Counted from the first letter of the stretch, positions 16,532-25,553 are shown. The stretch is DNA of 64,000 nucleotides from Actinoplanes sp. M2I2 (GCF_023544445.1 NZ_JALPVJ010000015.1:124001-188000); one strand, 5' to 3'. Notes: a model not told the origin generated them from the letters alone. Translations and numbers: made by a program.

Positions 16532-18229
16532 ATGCGCAGAGTGGTGTTGCCGGCGCCCCCACGGGTCCGGATACCCACCCAGCGCCGGATCCTGTCCTCG
16601 GCGCCGACCGCCGTACCGCGCCGCCGGGTCGTCCGCTGCGGGCTGAGCGTCACCGGCTTCGGCCTCTGCGCCGTCTTCTACTGCCTCACCTACACCCCTT
16701 CCCTGCTGCCCCGGCCCTGGTTCCTGCAGGGCGTCGTGGCCGGGCTGACCGCCGCTTTCGGGTACGCGGGCGGCACCGCGATCGGGGCGGTGGTGCGGCT
16801 GCGGTGGTGGCCTTCGCGCCGGATCGAGCGGATCGCCTGGCGCGTGCTCCTCGTGCTGGTCCCGCCGCTGATCCTGCTCTTCCTCTGGCTGGGCACCCGG
16901 TGGCAGCGGGAGCTGCGCGTCCGTCTCGGCCTGCCCCCGCAGCAGGAGTACGACCTGATCCGTACGGTCGGGATCAGCCTGCTCACCTTCGCCCTGCTGT
17001 TGCTGCTGGCCCGCTGCCTGAGGCTGGCCGCGCACGGTTTCGCCCGGCTCTTCGGCCGGCTCGTGCCCGAGTCGGCGGCCTACTGCGCGGGCTTCGTGGT
17101 GGTGACCCTGATCAGCTACACCGCCTTCGACGGCATCCTGGTCAGCAACCTGTTCACCAGCGCCGACCGGTCCGCCGCGATCACCGACAGCGGGACCGGC
17201 AACGGGGTCGTCCAGCCGGGCTCGGCCCTGCGCTCGGGCAGCCGGCAGTCGCTGGTGAGCTGGGACTCGCTGGGCCGGCAGGGTCGCAACTTCGTGACCA
17301 AGGCGCCCCCGGCCGACCGGCTCGGCGCCTTCGCCGGCCGGGCCGCGCTCGACCCGATCCGCATCTACGCCGGCCTGTCGTCGGCCGACTCGGTGCAGGA
17401 GCGCGCCGCTCTGGTCGTACGGGAGATGGACCGCACCCGGGCCTGGGACCGGTCGGTGATCGCGGTCTTCACGCCGACCGGCACCGGCTGGGTCGACAAC
17501 GACGTGCCGAGCTCGCTGGAATACATGTACGCCGGGAACACCGCGCTCATGTCGATGCAGTACAGCTATCTGCCGAGCTGGATCTCGTTCGCGGTCGACC
17601 GGACCAAGGTGGTCGACGCCGCCTCGGCGCTGATCGGCGCGGTGCGCGAGCGGTGGGCGGCGATGCCCGCGGCCGACCGGCCCAAGCTGCTGATCTTCGG
17701 CGAGAGCCTGGGCACGTACGGGACCGAGAAGACCTTCGGTACGGCGGCCGCAATGGTCGACGGGGCGGACGGCATCCTGCTCGAGGGCCCGATGTTCGCC
17801 AACCCGATCCACCAGCAGCTCACGGCCGACCGGGCGCCGGGATCGCCGGTGTGGGACCCCGCCTACCCCGGGCTGCCGGTGGAGTTCTCGTCCGAGGCCC
17901 ACGAGCTGCGCGACCTGGCCGGGTCGCCGCGCGTGGTCTACATGCAGAACTCGTCCGACCCGGTCGTGTGGTGGAGCCCCAGCCTGCTCTGGCGCCAGCC
18001 CCAGTGGCTGCGCGGCGGGCGGGGCCCGGACGTCACGCCGGCCATGCACTGGTACCCGGTGATCACCTTCTGGCAGACCACGGTCGACCTGCTCTTCGCC
18101 AACAAGGCGCCCATCGGGCACGGCCACGTCTACAAGTCCGGCGCGGTCGACGGCTGGGCCGCGCTGGCTCCCCCACCGGGCTGGACGGTCGGCGACACGC
18201 TGCGCCTGCGCGCGCTGCTCGACAACTGA
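16532..18229 (+). CDS. Membrane alpha/beta-hydrolase family protein
   Basis: A 565-residue protein. Four to five transmembrane helices occupy the first 200 residues (YCLTYTPSLLPRPWFLQGVV, LVLVPPLILLFLWLG, ISLLTFALLLLLARC, FVVVTLISYTAFDGIL). A large extracytoplasmic hydrolase domain follows, with the nucleophile elbow GESLGTYG near residue 395 and later acid and His segments (NSSDPVVWWSPSL, GHGHVYKSG). It matches the actinobacterial Abhydrolase_9-type proteins of unknown substrate. The ATG at 16532 is chosen because GGGGGAG lies 4 bp upstream; the frame extends far upstream only because of GC bias, through the cyclase gene. Confidence 0.82.
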   Translation: MRRVVLPAPPRVRIPTQRRILSSAPTAVPRRRVVRCGLSVTGFGLCAVFYCLTYTPSLLPRPWFLQGVVAGLTAAFGYAGGTAIGAVVRLRWWPSRRIERIAWRVLLVLVPPLILLFLWLGTRWQRELRVRLGLPPQQEYDLIRTVGISLLTFALLLLLARCLRLAAHGFARLFGRLVPESAAYCAGFVVVTLISYTAFDGILVSNLFTSADRSAAITDSGTGNGVVQPGSALRSGSRQSLVSWDSLGRQGRNFVTKAPPADRLGAFAGRAALDPIRIYAGLSSADSVQERAALVVREMDRTRAWDRSVIAVFTPTGTGWVDNDVPSSLEYMYAGNTALMSMQYSYLPSWISFAVDRTKVVDAASALIGAVRERWAAMPAADRPKLLIFGESLGTYGTEKTFGTAAAMVDGADGILLEGPMFANPIHQQLTADRAPGSPVWDPAYPGLPVEFSSEAHELRDLAGSPRVVYMQNSSDPVVWWSPSLLWRQPQWLRGGRGPDVTPAMHWYPVITFWQTTVDLLFANKAPIGHGHVYKSGAVDGWAALAPPPGWTVGDTLRLRALLDN

Positions 18230-18290
18230 CTCGACACCTCACTCGACACCGGATCGGCCGGGTGTCGCCCACCTCGGACCGCTCGGACGG

Positions 18291-18346
18291 CATCGGCGAA
18301 CGTCATTGTGTGAGACGTTCCGAGGAGCGTGACACATTCGCCGATG
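18291..18346. promoter_or_regulatory. Inverted repeat in leader of the zinc protease gene
   Basis: CATCGGCGAACGT (18291-18303) pairs with ACATTCGCCGATG (18334-18346), 12 of 13 positions, around a 30-base loop. It ends 18 bp before the protease start and just ahead of its GAGGAGG ribosome-binding site. It may end the upstream hydrolase transcript or act as an operator or leader hairpin for the protease. Confidence 0.45.
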
Positions 18347-18364
18347 TCAACGAGGAGGAACCTC

Positions 18365-19327
18365 ATGCAACGAAGGCGAGTCAGCATGGCCGCGATCGGC
18401 ATCCTGGGGGCGGCGCTGATCAGCATCCCGGTCACCGGGTCCGCCGCGGCGGCGGCCCCGGGGGTGTCGTCGGTCGCCGAGTGCACCCCGGTGTCCAACG
18501 AGCGCGTCCGCGGCAACCGGCCGGGCGGGTCCGACCCCAACGACCTGACCCGCAGCGAGGCGACGCGGACCGAGAAGCAGCTGACCGAGAGGCTGCGGTC
18601 GAAGGGGCTCACCTGGACGTCGAAGGTGCCGAAGGGACCGATCACCGTCGACGTGCGGGTGCACGTCATCACCCGGTCCGACGGCACCGGGGGTGTGACA
18701 CGGCAGCAGATCGCCGACCAGATCGCCGTGCTCAACGCCGCCTACGGTGGCCGGACGTCGCCGTTCGACGCCCGGACGATCTTCCGGTTCAAGACCAAGT
18801 CGATCGACTACACGGCCAACGACGACTGGTACGACTGGTCCGACCCGGACGTGGACCCGTCGGACGACCAGGAGGCCAAGGCCGCGCTGCACAAGGGCGG
18901 CTTCGACGACCTCAACATCTACATCGCGGGGCTGGCCGACGGCCTCCTCGGGTACGCGTACTACCCGAACGACGCGACGCTGATCCAGGACGGCGTCGTG
19001 ATCCTCAACGAGAGCCTGCCCGGCGGCTCGGCGGCGCCCTACAACGAGGGCGACACGCTGACCCACGAGGCCGGCCACTGGTTCGGTCTCTACCACACCT
19101 TCGAGAACGGCTGCATGGCTCCCGGTGACGCAGTCTTCGACACGCCTTACCAGGCCGACGGCGACAACATCTTCCAGTGCAACGAGTCCGACGACACGTG
19201 TCCCGCCCCGGGCCGTGACCCCGTGCACAACTTCATGAGCTACGGCGACGACCCGTGCCTCGACCGCTTCACCCTCGGTCAGAGCATCCGGATGACGCTG
19301 ATCTGGTTCGCGTACCGGGCACGTTGA
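18365..19327 (+). CDS. Secreted zinc metalloprotease (pappalysin/M43-like)
   Basis: A 320-residue secreted protease. The signal peptide is MQRRRVSMAAIGILGAALIS plus a hydrophobic stretch ending near AAAAAPG. After a pro-region of about 70 residues, the catalytic domain shows the metzincin zinc motif HEAGHWFGLYHTF (HExxHxxGxxH) near residue 235 and a Met-turn HNFMSYGDDPC near 300. Several Cys in the C-terminal third suggest disulfides, as in M43 enzymes. The ATG at 18365 has a strong GAGGAGG site; an upstream ATG in the same frame would precede the signal peptide needlessly. Probable role: extracellular protein degradation. Confidence 0.92.
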   Translation: MQRRRVSMAAIGILGAALISIPVTGSAAAAAPGVSSVAECTPVSNERVRGNRPGGSDPNDLTRSEATRTEKQLTERLRSKGLTWTSKVPKGPITVDVRVHVITRSDGTGGVTRQQIADQIAVLNAAYGGRTSPFDARTIFRFKTKSIDYTANDDWYDWSDPDVDPSDDQEAKAALHKGGFDDLNIYIAGLADGLLGYAYYPNDATLIQDGVVILNESLPGGSAAPYNEGDTLTHEAGHWFGLYHTFENGCMAPGDAVFDTPYQADGDNIFQCNESDDTCPAPGRDPVHNFMSYGDDPCLDRFTLGQSIRMTLIWFAYRAR

Positions 19328-19334
19328 TCAGGCG

Positions 19335-19363
19335 GGGGGCGTCGCGACGGTCGCGGCGCCCCC
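19335..19363. terminator. Strong GC hairpin between convergent genes
   Basis: GGGGGCGTCGCGAC and GTCGCGGCGCCCCC form a 14-bp stem with one G-T pair and a minimal loop. It lies between the protease stop (19327) and the stop of the convergent ABM-domain gene (19372), so it probably terminates transcription from both sides. Confidence 0.7.
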
Positions 19364-19371
19364 TCCCGGCG

Positions 19372-19923
19372 TCAGCGGCGGAGCCAGGGCTGGAGCAGGC
19401 GGGTCACCCGGGGCAGCACCAGATAGGTCATGATCGGCGTCAGGCAGAGCGTGCTGATCAGCGTGCGGAGCACGACGTGCAGGTCGGCCAGCAGGTGGTT
19501 GAGGGTCACGGCGGCCAGCAGGCTGACCGGGAAGAAGCCCAGCCAGATGGTCACGGCCTGCTTCCACCGGGCCGGCGCCCGGGGGACGCTCTCGCTGACC
19601 TCGCGATCGCTCGGCGGGTCGAACCAGCCCTCGATCCCGGTCCGGCGTTCGGTACGGGTGTGCTCGACGAAGCCCTCGGCCGACGACAGCCACCAGCGGC
19701 GCTGCGGCGACTCCTCCCAGTTGCGCAGCGAGATCTCGTCGGCGAAGCGGTAGAGCATGTGCCATTCGTCCGACCGCTGATCGGGCCGCACCCAGCCGGT
19801 GCCCAGAAAGCCCGGAAAGTCCTCGGCCAGCGTGGTGCCGGCGTTGACCCACGCGATCATCTCGGCGTTCCGGGACGGGTCGGCGCGCCGGGTGATCGCG
19901 ACGGTGACGGCAGGAGACTCCAT
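19372..19923 (-). CDS. ABM-domain protein with C-terminal membrane helices
   Basis: A 183-residue protein starting MESPAVTVAITRRADPSRNA. The first 100 residues form an antibiotic-biosynthesis-monooxygenase-like ferredoxin fold (WHMLYRFADEISLRNWEESP is the family strand and Trp motif). Two transmembrane helices follow (VTIWLGFFPVSLLAAVTLNH and VLRTLISTLCLTPIMTYLVL). This ABM-plus-two-TM architecture is common in actinobacteria; the enzymatic activity is unproven. The ATG at 19923 is preferred over the ORF's earlier codons because the fold begins directly there. Confidence 0.78.
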   Translation of the reverse strand: MESPAVTVAITRRADPSRNAEMIAWVNAGTTLAEDFPGFLGTGWVRPDQRSDEWHMLYRFADEISLRNWEESPQRRWWLSSAEGFVEHTRTERRTGIEGWFDPPSDREVSESVPRAPARWKQAVTIWLGFFPVSLLAAVTLNHLLADLHVVLRTLISTLCLTPIMTYLVLPRVTRLLQPWLRR

Positions 19924-20039
19924 GTCCCACATTCTGGTATCTGCTCGTTTCGCGCAGGCCTCGTCTCCGGTTTCGGTGCCGTGGCCCACACGATCCGCTC
20001 CGGTTTCGGTTCCCCGGCGCGGGCGGTAAGTTCCGCCCC

Positions 20040-21086
20040 ATGACCTTGCAGCGAAAGTTGTCGATGGCAGCCGTGGGCGCCCTCGCGGCCCTGCTCCTGC
20101 CCGCTCCCGCCCAGGCCGGTGGCGGCTCGCCGGGCTGGCAGCTGACCCGGACCGGCACCGAGGCCCGGTTCCGCGGCCTGGCCCCGGTCAGCGCACGGGT
20201 GGCCTGGGTAGCCGGCTCGGCCGGCACCGTTCTGCGGACGGTCGACGGCGGCCGCACCTGGGCGTCGGTCGGCCCGGCGGCCGCGGCCGAGCTGGAGTTC
20301 CGCGACATCGAGGCGTTCGACGCCCGCCACGCGGTGGCCCTGACGATCGGCAACGGTCCCGACAGCCGCGTGTACGCCACGTCGGACGGCGGCCGTACCT
20401 GGAGCGAGACCTTCCGCAACGACGACCCGGCCGCGTTCTACGACTGCATGACGTTCCTCGACCGCAAGCGCGGGCTGGCGCTGTCCGACCCGGTGGACGG
20501 CAAGTTCCGCATCCTCGCGACCCGCGACGGCGGCCGCTCCTGGAACGTGCTGCCCCCGGCCGGCATGCCCGCCGCGCTGACCGGCGAGTTCGCCTTCGCC
20601 GCGAGCGGCACGTGCCTGGTCTCGGCGGGCGACAAGGCGATGTTCGCCACCGGCGGCGGCGCCCAGTCCCGGGTCTTCACGTCCCGCGACGGCGGCCGCA
20701 CCTGGTCGGTGACCGCCACCCCGGTTCCGAGCGGGCCGAGCGCCGGCATCTACAGCCTGGCCGTACGCCGCGACGGCGCCGCCATCGCCGTGGGCGGCGA
20801 CTACGTGACCCCCACCGCCGCCCCCGACGGAGCGGCCTACCTGCGCGGCCGTACGTGGACCGTCGCCCGCACCGTCCCGGGCGAATACCGCTCCGGCTCG
20901 GCCTGGACCGGCCGCGGCGGCACCGCCCTGGCCGTGGGCCCCACCGGCAGCGACGTCTCGTACGACGCCGGCCGCACCTGGAAGCGTTTCGACACCGGCA
21001 GCTTCGACGCCGTCGAGTGCGTCCCCGGCGCCTGCTGGTCCTCCGGCGAAAAGGGCCGCGTGGCCAAACTGACCCACCAGCACTGA
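20040..21086 (+). CDS. Secreted BNR/YCF48-like beta-propeller protein
   Basis: A 348-residue exported protein with a signal peptide (KLSMAAVGALAALLLPAPAQA; cleavage near residue 26). The mature part is built from five BNR/Asp-box repeats: TVDGGRTW, TSDGGRTW, TRDGGRSW, SRDGGRTW and SYDAGRTW, spaced about 40-70 residues apart. That gives a propeller of the YCF48/sialidase-like type. Catalytic sialidase residues are not evident, so an oxidoreductase-like or plant photosystem-assembly-related label in databases would be by fold only. It is divergent from the ABM gene and ends just before a 13-bp stem hairpin. Likely role: extracellular binding. Confidence 0.8.
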   Translation: MTLQRKLSMAAVGALAALLLPAPAQAGGGSPGWQLTRTGTEARFRGLAPVSARVAWVAGSAGTVLRTVDGGRTWASVGPAAAAELEFRDIEAFDARHAVALTIGNGPDSRVYATSDGGRTWSETFRNDDPAAFYDCMTFLDRKRGLALSDPVDGKFRILATRDGGRSWNVLPPAGMPAALTGEFAFAASGTCLVSAGDKAMFATGGGAQSRVFTSRDGGRTWSVTATPVPSGPSAGIYSLAVRRDGAAIAVGGDYVTPTAAPDGAAYLRGRTWTVARTVPGEYRSGSAWTGRGGTALAVGPTGSDVSYDAGRTWKRFDTGSFDAVECVPGACWSSGEKGRVAKLTHQH

Positions 21087-21101
21087 TCCGCCCGTCTGTC
21101 C

Positions 21102-21138
21102 CGCTGCCCGCCGGCTCCTCGAGACCCGGCGGGCAGCG
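21102..21138. terminator. Hairpin terminator after the propeller gene
   Basis: Perfect 13-bp stem CGCTGCCCGCCGG / CCGGCGGGCAGCG with an 11-base loop, located between convergent genes ending at 21086 and 21174. Confidence 0.7.
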
Positions 21139-21173
21139 CCCTCAGCCGGCGTCGGCGACGCGGCCGTCCGGGG

Positions 21174-21839
21174 TCAGTCCGTGGAGGTTCCTTTCATCGG
21201 GAGCTCAGCCCGCCGACCGGCCAGTCCGGCGGCTCCGCACCCGCTGTGTCGATTGCGGGCGTAGCGGAGGACGGCGAGAACGACACCGGCCGCGGCCAGA
21301 GACCAGACCGCTGCCTCGGCCCAGCCGGCGGCCGAGCTCTCGCCGGGCAGACCGTTCCGCAGCGGGAACACGATCAGGTTGGCCGCCGCACCGGCGGGGA
21401 TGGTGAGCAGGGCCAGCAACCCGGTCAGGCCCGGGCGTCGGGCCAGCGCGCCGGCGACGCCCAGGGCCAGACCGAACACGACCGCCCGCACCAGCCAGTA
21501 GCTGACTATCCGCGCGTACGCGTCGATGCCGAACAGCACGTCCGTGGCGTAGTAGGCCAGGGTTGCGGCCAGGAGTCCGCCGGCCGCGGTGACCGCGGCG
21601 ACGACCAGGGCAACCCTCGGGCGCGGGTGGGTGCCGGTCACCCAGCCGAGGACGAAGGCCAGCGCGGCCCAGGCCCAGCCGGAATCGAGGATCAGGCTGA
21701 CGAAGATCGCCGTCCAGGTCGCCGCGCTGTCCTCGGTATGGGCCTGCCCCACTTCGCCCAGCAGGCCCGGCACGTTGTTGACGACGGAGGTCGCCGTGCC
21801 GAACACCACACCGGCCAAGAGCCCCAGGGCGACGCGCAT
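21174..21839 (-). CDS. Hypothetical six-helix membrane protein
   Basis: A 221-residue protein with about six hydrophobic helices (for example VALGLLAGVVFGTATSVVNN, WAWAALAFVLGWVTG, LVVAAVTAAGGLLAATLAYY, VFGLALGVAGALA) and a Cys-containing basic tail. I do not recognise the family; it resembles actinobacterial DUF membrane proteins often called DUF6518, which is a recollection only. The ATG at 21839 is 11 bp past the TGA of the ABC permease gene on the same strand, so it is probably co-transcribed as the last gene of the transport operon. Confidence 0.65.
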   Translation of the reverse strand: MRVALGLLAGVVFGTATSVVNNVPGLLGEVGQAHTEDSAATWTAIFVSLILDSGWAWAALAFVLGWVTGTHPRPRVALVVAAVTAAGGLLAATLAYYATDVLFGIDAYARIVSYWLVRAVVFGLALGVAGALARRPGLTGLLALLTIPAGAAANLIVFPLRNGLPGESSAAGWAEAAVWSLAAAGVVLAVLRYARNRHSGCGAAGLAGRRAELPMKGTSTD

Positions 21840-21849
21840 GAGAAGCAAA

Positions 21850-22677
21850 TCAGGCGGTAGTGCCGCGGACCCACGGGAGCGCGAGGCGCTCGATCAGGAC
21901 CAGGGCGTAATACAGGATGATGCTGACGACGGCCATCAGGGTCAGGGCGGCGAAGGCCGTCGCCGTGTCGCCCTGGCCGGCGGTCTGGACGATGATCGTG
22001 CCCAGGCCCTCGTCGACGCCGCCGGACTGCATCTCGCCCACGGCCACGCCGATGACGGCCAGGGGCATGGCCAGCTTGAGGCCGACGAAGATCTGGGGCA
22101 GGGCGGCCGGCACGCGGACGCGCAGGAACGTCTGGGTGCGGGTCGCGTCGAGCGAGCGGGCCAGCTCGGCCAGGTCGGCCGGGGTGCTGGCCAGGCCGGT
22201 CGCGGTGGACAGCACGATCGGGAAGAAGCAGAGCAGGAACGCCATGGCCAGCACGGGTTTCGTGCCGAAGCCGAACCAGGCGATCATCAGCGGGGCGATG
22301 GCGACCTTCGGTACGGCGTTCAGCGCCACCAGCAACGGGCCGAAGGCGCGCTCGAACGGCTTCCACGCGGCGATCGCCGTGCCCAGGCCCACGCCGATGA
22401 TCACCGACAGGCCGAAGCCGATCAGGGTCACCCGCAGCGTGTCCCACGTCGTCTGCAGCAGCAGCTCGGGGTACGTCCGGAAGCCCTCGTAGACGTCGAC
22501 CGGGGACGGCAGGATGATCGGCTGGATGTCGAAGATCTCGACGACGGCCCACCACACCGCGATGGTGGCGACGATGCCGAGCACCGGCCAGGCCACCACG
22601 GCCGGTGACCACCGCCGGGCGGGGCGGGCGGGACGGGCCACGGCGGCCTCCGTCGGGGGTGTCAGCGTCTCTTGCAC
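21850..22677 (-). CDS. ABC transporter permease (SsuC/TauC type)
   Basis: A 275-residue inner-membrane permease with six helices. The cytoplasmic coupling EAA motif reads ELARSLDATRTQTFLRVRVP, followed by AALPQIFVGLKLAMPLAVIG, typical of the nitrate/sulfonate/taurine permease class (BPD_transp_1 fold). Start: the GTG at 22677 preceded by GAGGAGC; the frame extends 15 codons upstream without a better site. It lies downstream of the matching binding protein (63-bp gap). No ATPase gene is adjacent, so an ATPase must be supplied from elsewhere or shared. The substrate may be a sulfonate, nitrate, thiamine precursor or similar. Confidence 0.9.
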   Translation of the reverse strand: MQETLTPPTEAAVARPARPARRWSPAVVAWPVLGIVATIAVWWAVVEIFDIQPIILPSPVDVYEGFRTYPELLLQTTWDTLRVTLIGFGLSVIIGVGLGTAIAAWKPFERAFGPLLVALNAVPKVAIAPLMIAWFGFGTKPVLAMAFLLCFFPIVLSTATGLASTPADLAELARSLDATRTQTFLRVRVPAALPQIFVGLKLAMPLAVIGVAVGEMQSGGVDEGLGTIIVQTAGQGDTATAFAALTLMAVVSIILYYALVLIERLALPWVRGTTA

Positions 22678-22737
22678 CGGGGTGCTCCTCAGGCGTTGGG
22701 GTGCGCCGGTCGTCCGACGCACCCCGCGTAGACAGGA

Positions 22738-23775
22738 TCAGGCCTTGGGAGTCAGGTCGAAGGTGATGACCTGCTCGGGCTTGAGGCCGGGCTCGATCTG
22801 ACCGGAACCCTGCAGGATCGCGATGCTCCGGGCGACCCGCTCGGCGTCGAGCGCGCCGACCGGGATGCCGGCGGCGGCCGACTTCACGTACGGGCCCATC
22901 AGGGTGAGCTCGGCGGCGACGCCCTCGGGCTTGGCCGTCTGCACGTACTTCTGCGTGATCGTGCCGGCCTCGGCCGGGTTCGCGATGGAATCGGCGAGAC
23001 CCTTGAGCAGCGCCTCGGTGAACTTCCGGACCTTCTCCGGGTTGTCCGTGGCGTACTTGGACGACGTGATCAGGACGTTGCCGTACAGGTCCTGGAGGTA
23101 GTCGCTGTAGGGCAGGACGACGGCCTTCTTGCCCTTGGCCACGGTCTCGACGGTGGGCTTGCCGACCACGAACTGGCCGATGCCCTGCGTCCGGCCGGAC
23201 GCGAGCAGGCCGATCAGCTCCTGGGCCTGGCCGTTCTGGAACTTGACCTTGTTGGGGTCGACGTTGGCCAGCTTGGCGTAGGTCGGGAACAGCGTGCGCA
23301 CGACCGAACCGGGCTGGTCGGTCAGCGTCTTGCCCTCGAGGTCCTTGGGGGCGTTGATGCCGCTGCCTTCGAGCGCGATGATCGCGGCCATCGTGCGCTG
23401 CTGGATGGCCGCCACGGCGGTGAAGCCGCTGGTCTTGTCCTCGCCACCGGCGGCGATCAGGCCACCGGTCAGGTCGATCGGCGTGAACTGGGCCTGGCCG
23501 GACACGATCGACTTGATGTTCTCGCCGGAGCCCTTGCCCGGCTTGACGTCGACCTCGAAGCCGGCGTCCTTGAAGTAGCCCTTGTCGAGCGCGACGTACG
23601 CGTACGAGTCGCGGCCGAAGGTGCCGAACGAGGTCAGGTAAGTGATCTTTTCGAGCGAGGTGCCGCCGCTGCCACCGTCGTTGTCAGCCGAGTCGTCGCT
23701 GCACCCGGCGGCGGCGCTCATGGTGAGAGCGAGCGCGCCGGCGACAACGGAACGTACGAGGGTCCTTCTGTACAC
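22738..23775 (-). CDS. ABC transporter substrate-binding lipoprotein (NMT1/TauA-like)
   Basis: A 345-residue lipoprotein. The signal peptide MYRRTLVRSVVAGALALTMS ends in the lipobox SAAAGC, giving a lipid-anchored Cys near residue 25. The mature protein matches NMT1/THI5-like and TauA-type binding proteins (YVALDKGYFKDAGFEVDV, then a VSGQAQF segment and PKDLEGKTL). It captures a small anionic or heterocyclic solute outside the cell and hands it to the permease downstream. The GTG at 23775 is chosen because GGGAAGGA lies 6 bp upstream and it opens directly onto the signal peptide. Confidence 0.9.
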   Translation of the reverse strand: MYRRTLVRSVVAGALALTMSAAAGCSDDSADNDGGSGGTSLEKITYLTSFGTFGRDSYAYVALDKGYFKDAGFEVDVKPGKGSGENIKSIVSGQAQFTPIDLTGGLIAAGGEDKTSGFTAVAAIQQRTMAAIIALEGSGINAPKDLEGKTLTDQPGSVVRTLFPTYAKLANVDPNKVKFQNGQAQELIGLLASGRTQGIGQFVVGKPTVETVAKGKKAVVLPYSDYLQDLYGNVLITSSKYATDNPEKVRKFTEALLKGLADSIANPAEAGTITQKYVQTAKPEGVAAELTLMGPYVKSAAAGIPVGALDAERVARSIAILQGSGQIEPGLKPEQVITFDLTPKA

Positions 23776-24006
23776 CGTGATCCTTCCCGACCTGGTCCGG
23801 TCGATGGAGAAGTCGGCAACCCGGCAAATGGCGCACCGGGGCCGTGAGTGGCCGAACGTGGGGCAGTGGTGTCCCGACGGGGATCGTAGGGCAAACTGGC
23901 ACATGCATCGATGACAGGTTCGTCTCAAAAGCCGAAGTAGACGTATCCCACACCATCGATCATGATGAGCCGGGTATGCGCCCAGCTCGGCTTATGAGGG
24001 ACGACC

Positions 24007-24933
24007 ATGCGCGTTTGTCTGTTCATCGAGCCGCACCGTGGTGCGACGTACGACACCCAATTGAGGTTCGCCCGGCAGACTGAGGACGCCGGTTTCGAGG
24101 GCCTGCTGCGAGCCGACCACTACCGGGCGCTGACCCCCGAGCCGGGACTGCCCGGGCCGACGGACGCCTGGATCACGCTGGCCGGACTGGCCCGGGAGAC
24201 CCGTACGCTGCGGATCGGCACGCTGGTCAACTCGGCGACGTTCCGGCTGCCCGGTCCACTGTCGATCATCGTGGCGCAGGTCGACCAGATGAGCGGCGGC
24301 CGGGTCGAGCTGGGGCTGGGCGCCGGGTGGGTCGAGCGCGAGCACACCGCGTACGGCATCCCCTTCCCCGCCCTGGGTGAGCGCTTCGACCGTCTCGAGG
24401 AGCAGCTCGAGATCCTCACGGGACTTTGGGGCACCCCGGAGGGCCATACGTACACGTACGAGGGACAGCACTACCACCTCGTGGACGCGCACGCGCTGCC
24501 GCGTCCGGTCCAGCGGCCGCACCCCCCGATCATCGTCGGAGGCAGGGGCCCGCGCCGGACGCCCGAGCTCGCGGCCCGCTACGCCGACGAGTTCAACATG
24601 CCGTTCAAGACCGTTCCCCAGACGGCGGCCGCGTTCGATCGCGTACGCGCGGCGGCCGCGAAGACCGGCCGGAAGCTCACGTATTCCGCGGGCATCGTGG
24701 TGGCGATCGGGCGTACCGACGCCGAGGCCGCCCGCCGCGCCGCCCCGCTGCACGTCAAGAGCGCGCTGCCGCCGGAGGACCCGGTGGTCGGCTCGCCCGA
24801 CCAGCTCGTGCAGCGCATCGGCGAGATGCGCGAGATCGGCGCGACCCGGGTGCACCTGCGGCTGACCGAGATGGACGATCTGGACCACGTGGACCTGATC
24901 GCCGGCGCTGTCCTGCCTCAGCTGTCCAGGTAG
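24007..24933 (+). CDS. LLM-class F420-dependent oxidoreductase
   Basis: A 308-residue TIM-barrel flavin/F420 oxidoreductase of the luciferase-like monooxygenase superfamily. Typical segments are TLAGLARETRTLRIGTLVNS (barrel strand and cofactor pocket), LSIIVAQVDQMSGGRVELGL and GAGWVEREHTAYGIPFPALG, then PPIIVGGRGPRRTPELAARY. In actinobacteria this subgroup normally uses F420 rather than FMN; the substrate is unknown. It starts with ATG after GAGGGACGACC. It is divergent from the ABC binding protein and overlaps the convergent response regulator by 16 bp. Confidence 0.88.
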   Translation: MRVCLFIEPHRGATYDTQLRFARQTEDAGFEGLLRADHYRALTPEPGLPGPTDAWITLAGLARETRTLRIGTLVNSATFRLPGPLSIIVAQVDQMSGGRVELGLGAGWVEREHTAYGIPFPALGERFDRLEEQLEILTGLWGTPEGHTYTYEGQHYHLVDAHALPRPVQRPHPPIIVGGRGPRRTPELAARYADEFNMPFKTVPQTAAAFDRVRAAAAKTGRKLTYSAGIVVAIGRTDAEAARRAAPLHVKSALPPEDPVVGSPDQLVQRIGEMREIGATRVHLRLTEMDDLDHVDLIAGAVLPQLSR

Positions 24934-25553
24934 GCGAGCACGGCCAGCACACGCCGGTTGTCGTCCTCCGACGGCGGCAGGCCGAGCTTGGTGAAGATGT
25001 TGTTGATGTGCTTGCTGACCGCCTTCTCCGTGACGAAGAGGCGCCCCGCGATCGCCGCGTTGGAACGGCCCGCGGCCATCTCGCCGAGCACCTCGCGCTC
25101 GCGGGCGGTGAGGACGTCGAGCGGCCGGCTGCGGTCGAGCAGCCGGGCCACCACCTCGGGGTCCATCATCGTGCCGCCCCCGGCCACCTGCCGCACCGCG
25201 TCGACGAACTGCGCCACGTCGGAGACCCGGTCCTTGAGCAGATAGCCGACCCCGCCGCGGCGGTCGGAGAGCAACTCGCGGGCGTAGAGCGCCTCGACGT
25301 GCTGGGAGAGCACCAGGATCGGCAGGCCGGGCGCCTGACGGCGGGCCGCGATCGCCGCCTGCAGGCCCTCGTCGGTGAACGTGGGCGGCAGCCGCACGTC
25401 GAGGACGGCAACGTCGGGCTTGTACTCGAGCAGGGTCGGCAGCACGTCGGGGCCACGGTCGACGACCGCGACGACGTCGAAGGCGAACGCCTCGAGGATG
25501 CGGGTCAGTCCGTCCCGGAGGAGAGCATGGTCCTCGGCGATGACGACGCGCAC
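24918..25553 (-). CDS. NarL/LuxR-family response regulator
   Basis: A 211-residue response regulator. The receiver domain (1-120) has EDH near the start, the phospho-acceptor Asp in VAVLDVRLP at about residue 52, a Ser in VLSQHVEALY and the Lys in LLKDRVSD. The C-terminal LuxR HTH reads LTAREREVLGEMAAGRSNAA, then FVTEKAVSKHINNIFTKLGL. It is encoded immediately after its kinase, whose 3' end overlaps this start by 49 bp. The pair faces a fatty-acid desaturase, so this regulator probably binds the 26827-26842 palindrome. Confidence 0.92.
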   Translation of the reverse strand: MRVVIAEDHALLRDGLTRILEAFAFDVVAVVDRGPDVLPTLLEYKPDVAVLDVRLPPTFTDEGLQAAIAARRQAPGLPILVLSQHVEALYARELLSDRRGGVGYLLKDRVSDVAQFVDAVRQVAGGGTMMDPEVVARLLDRSRPLDVLTAREREVLGEMAAGRSNAAIAGRLFVTEKAVSKHINNIFTKLGLPPSEDDNRRVLAVLAYLDS

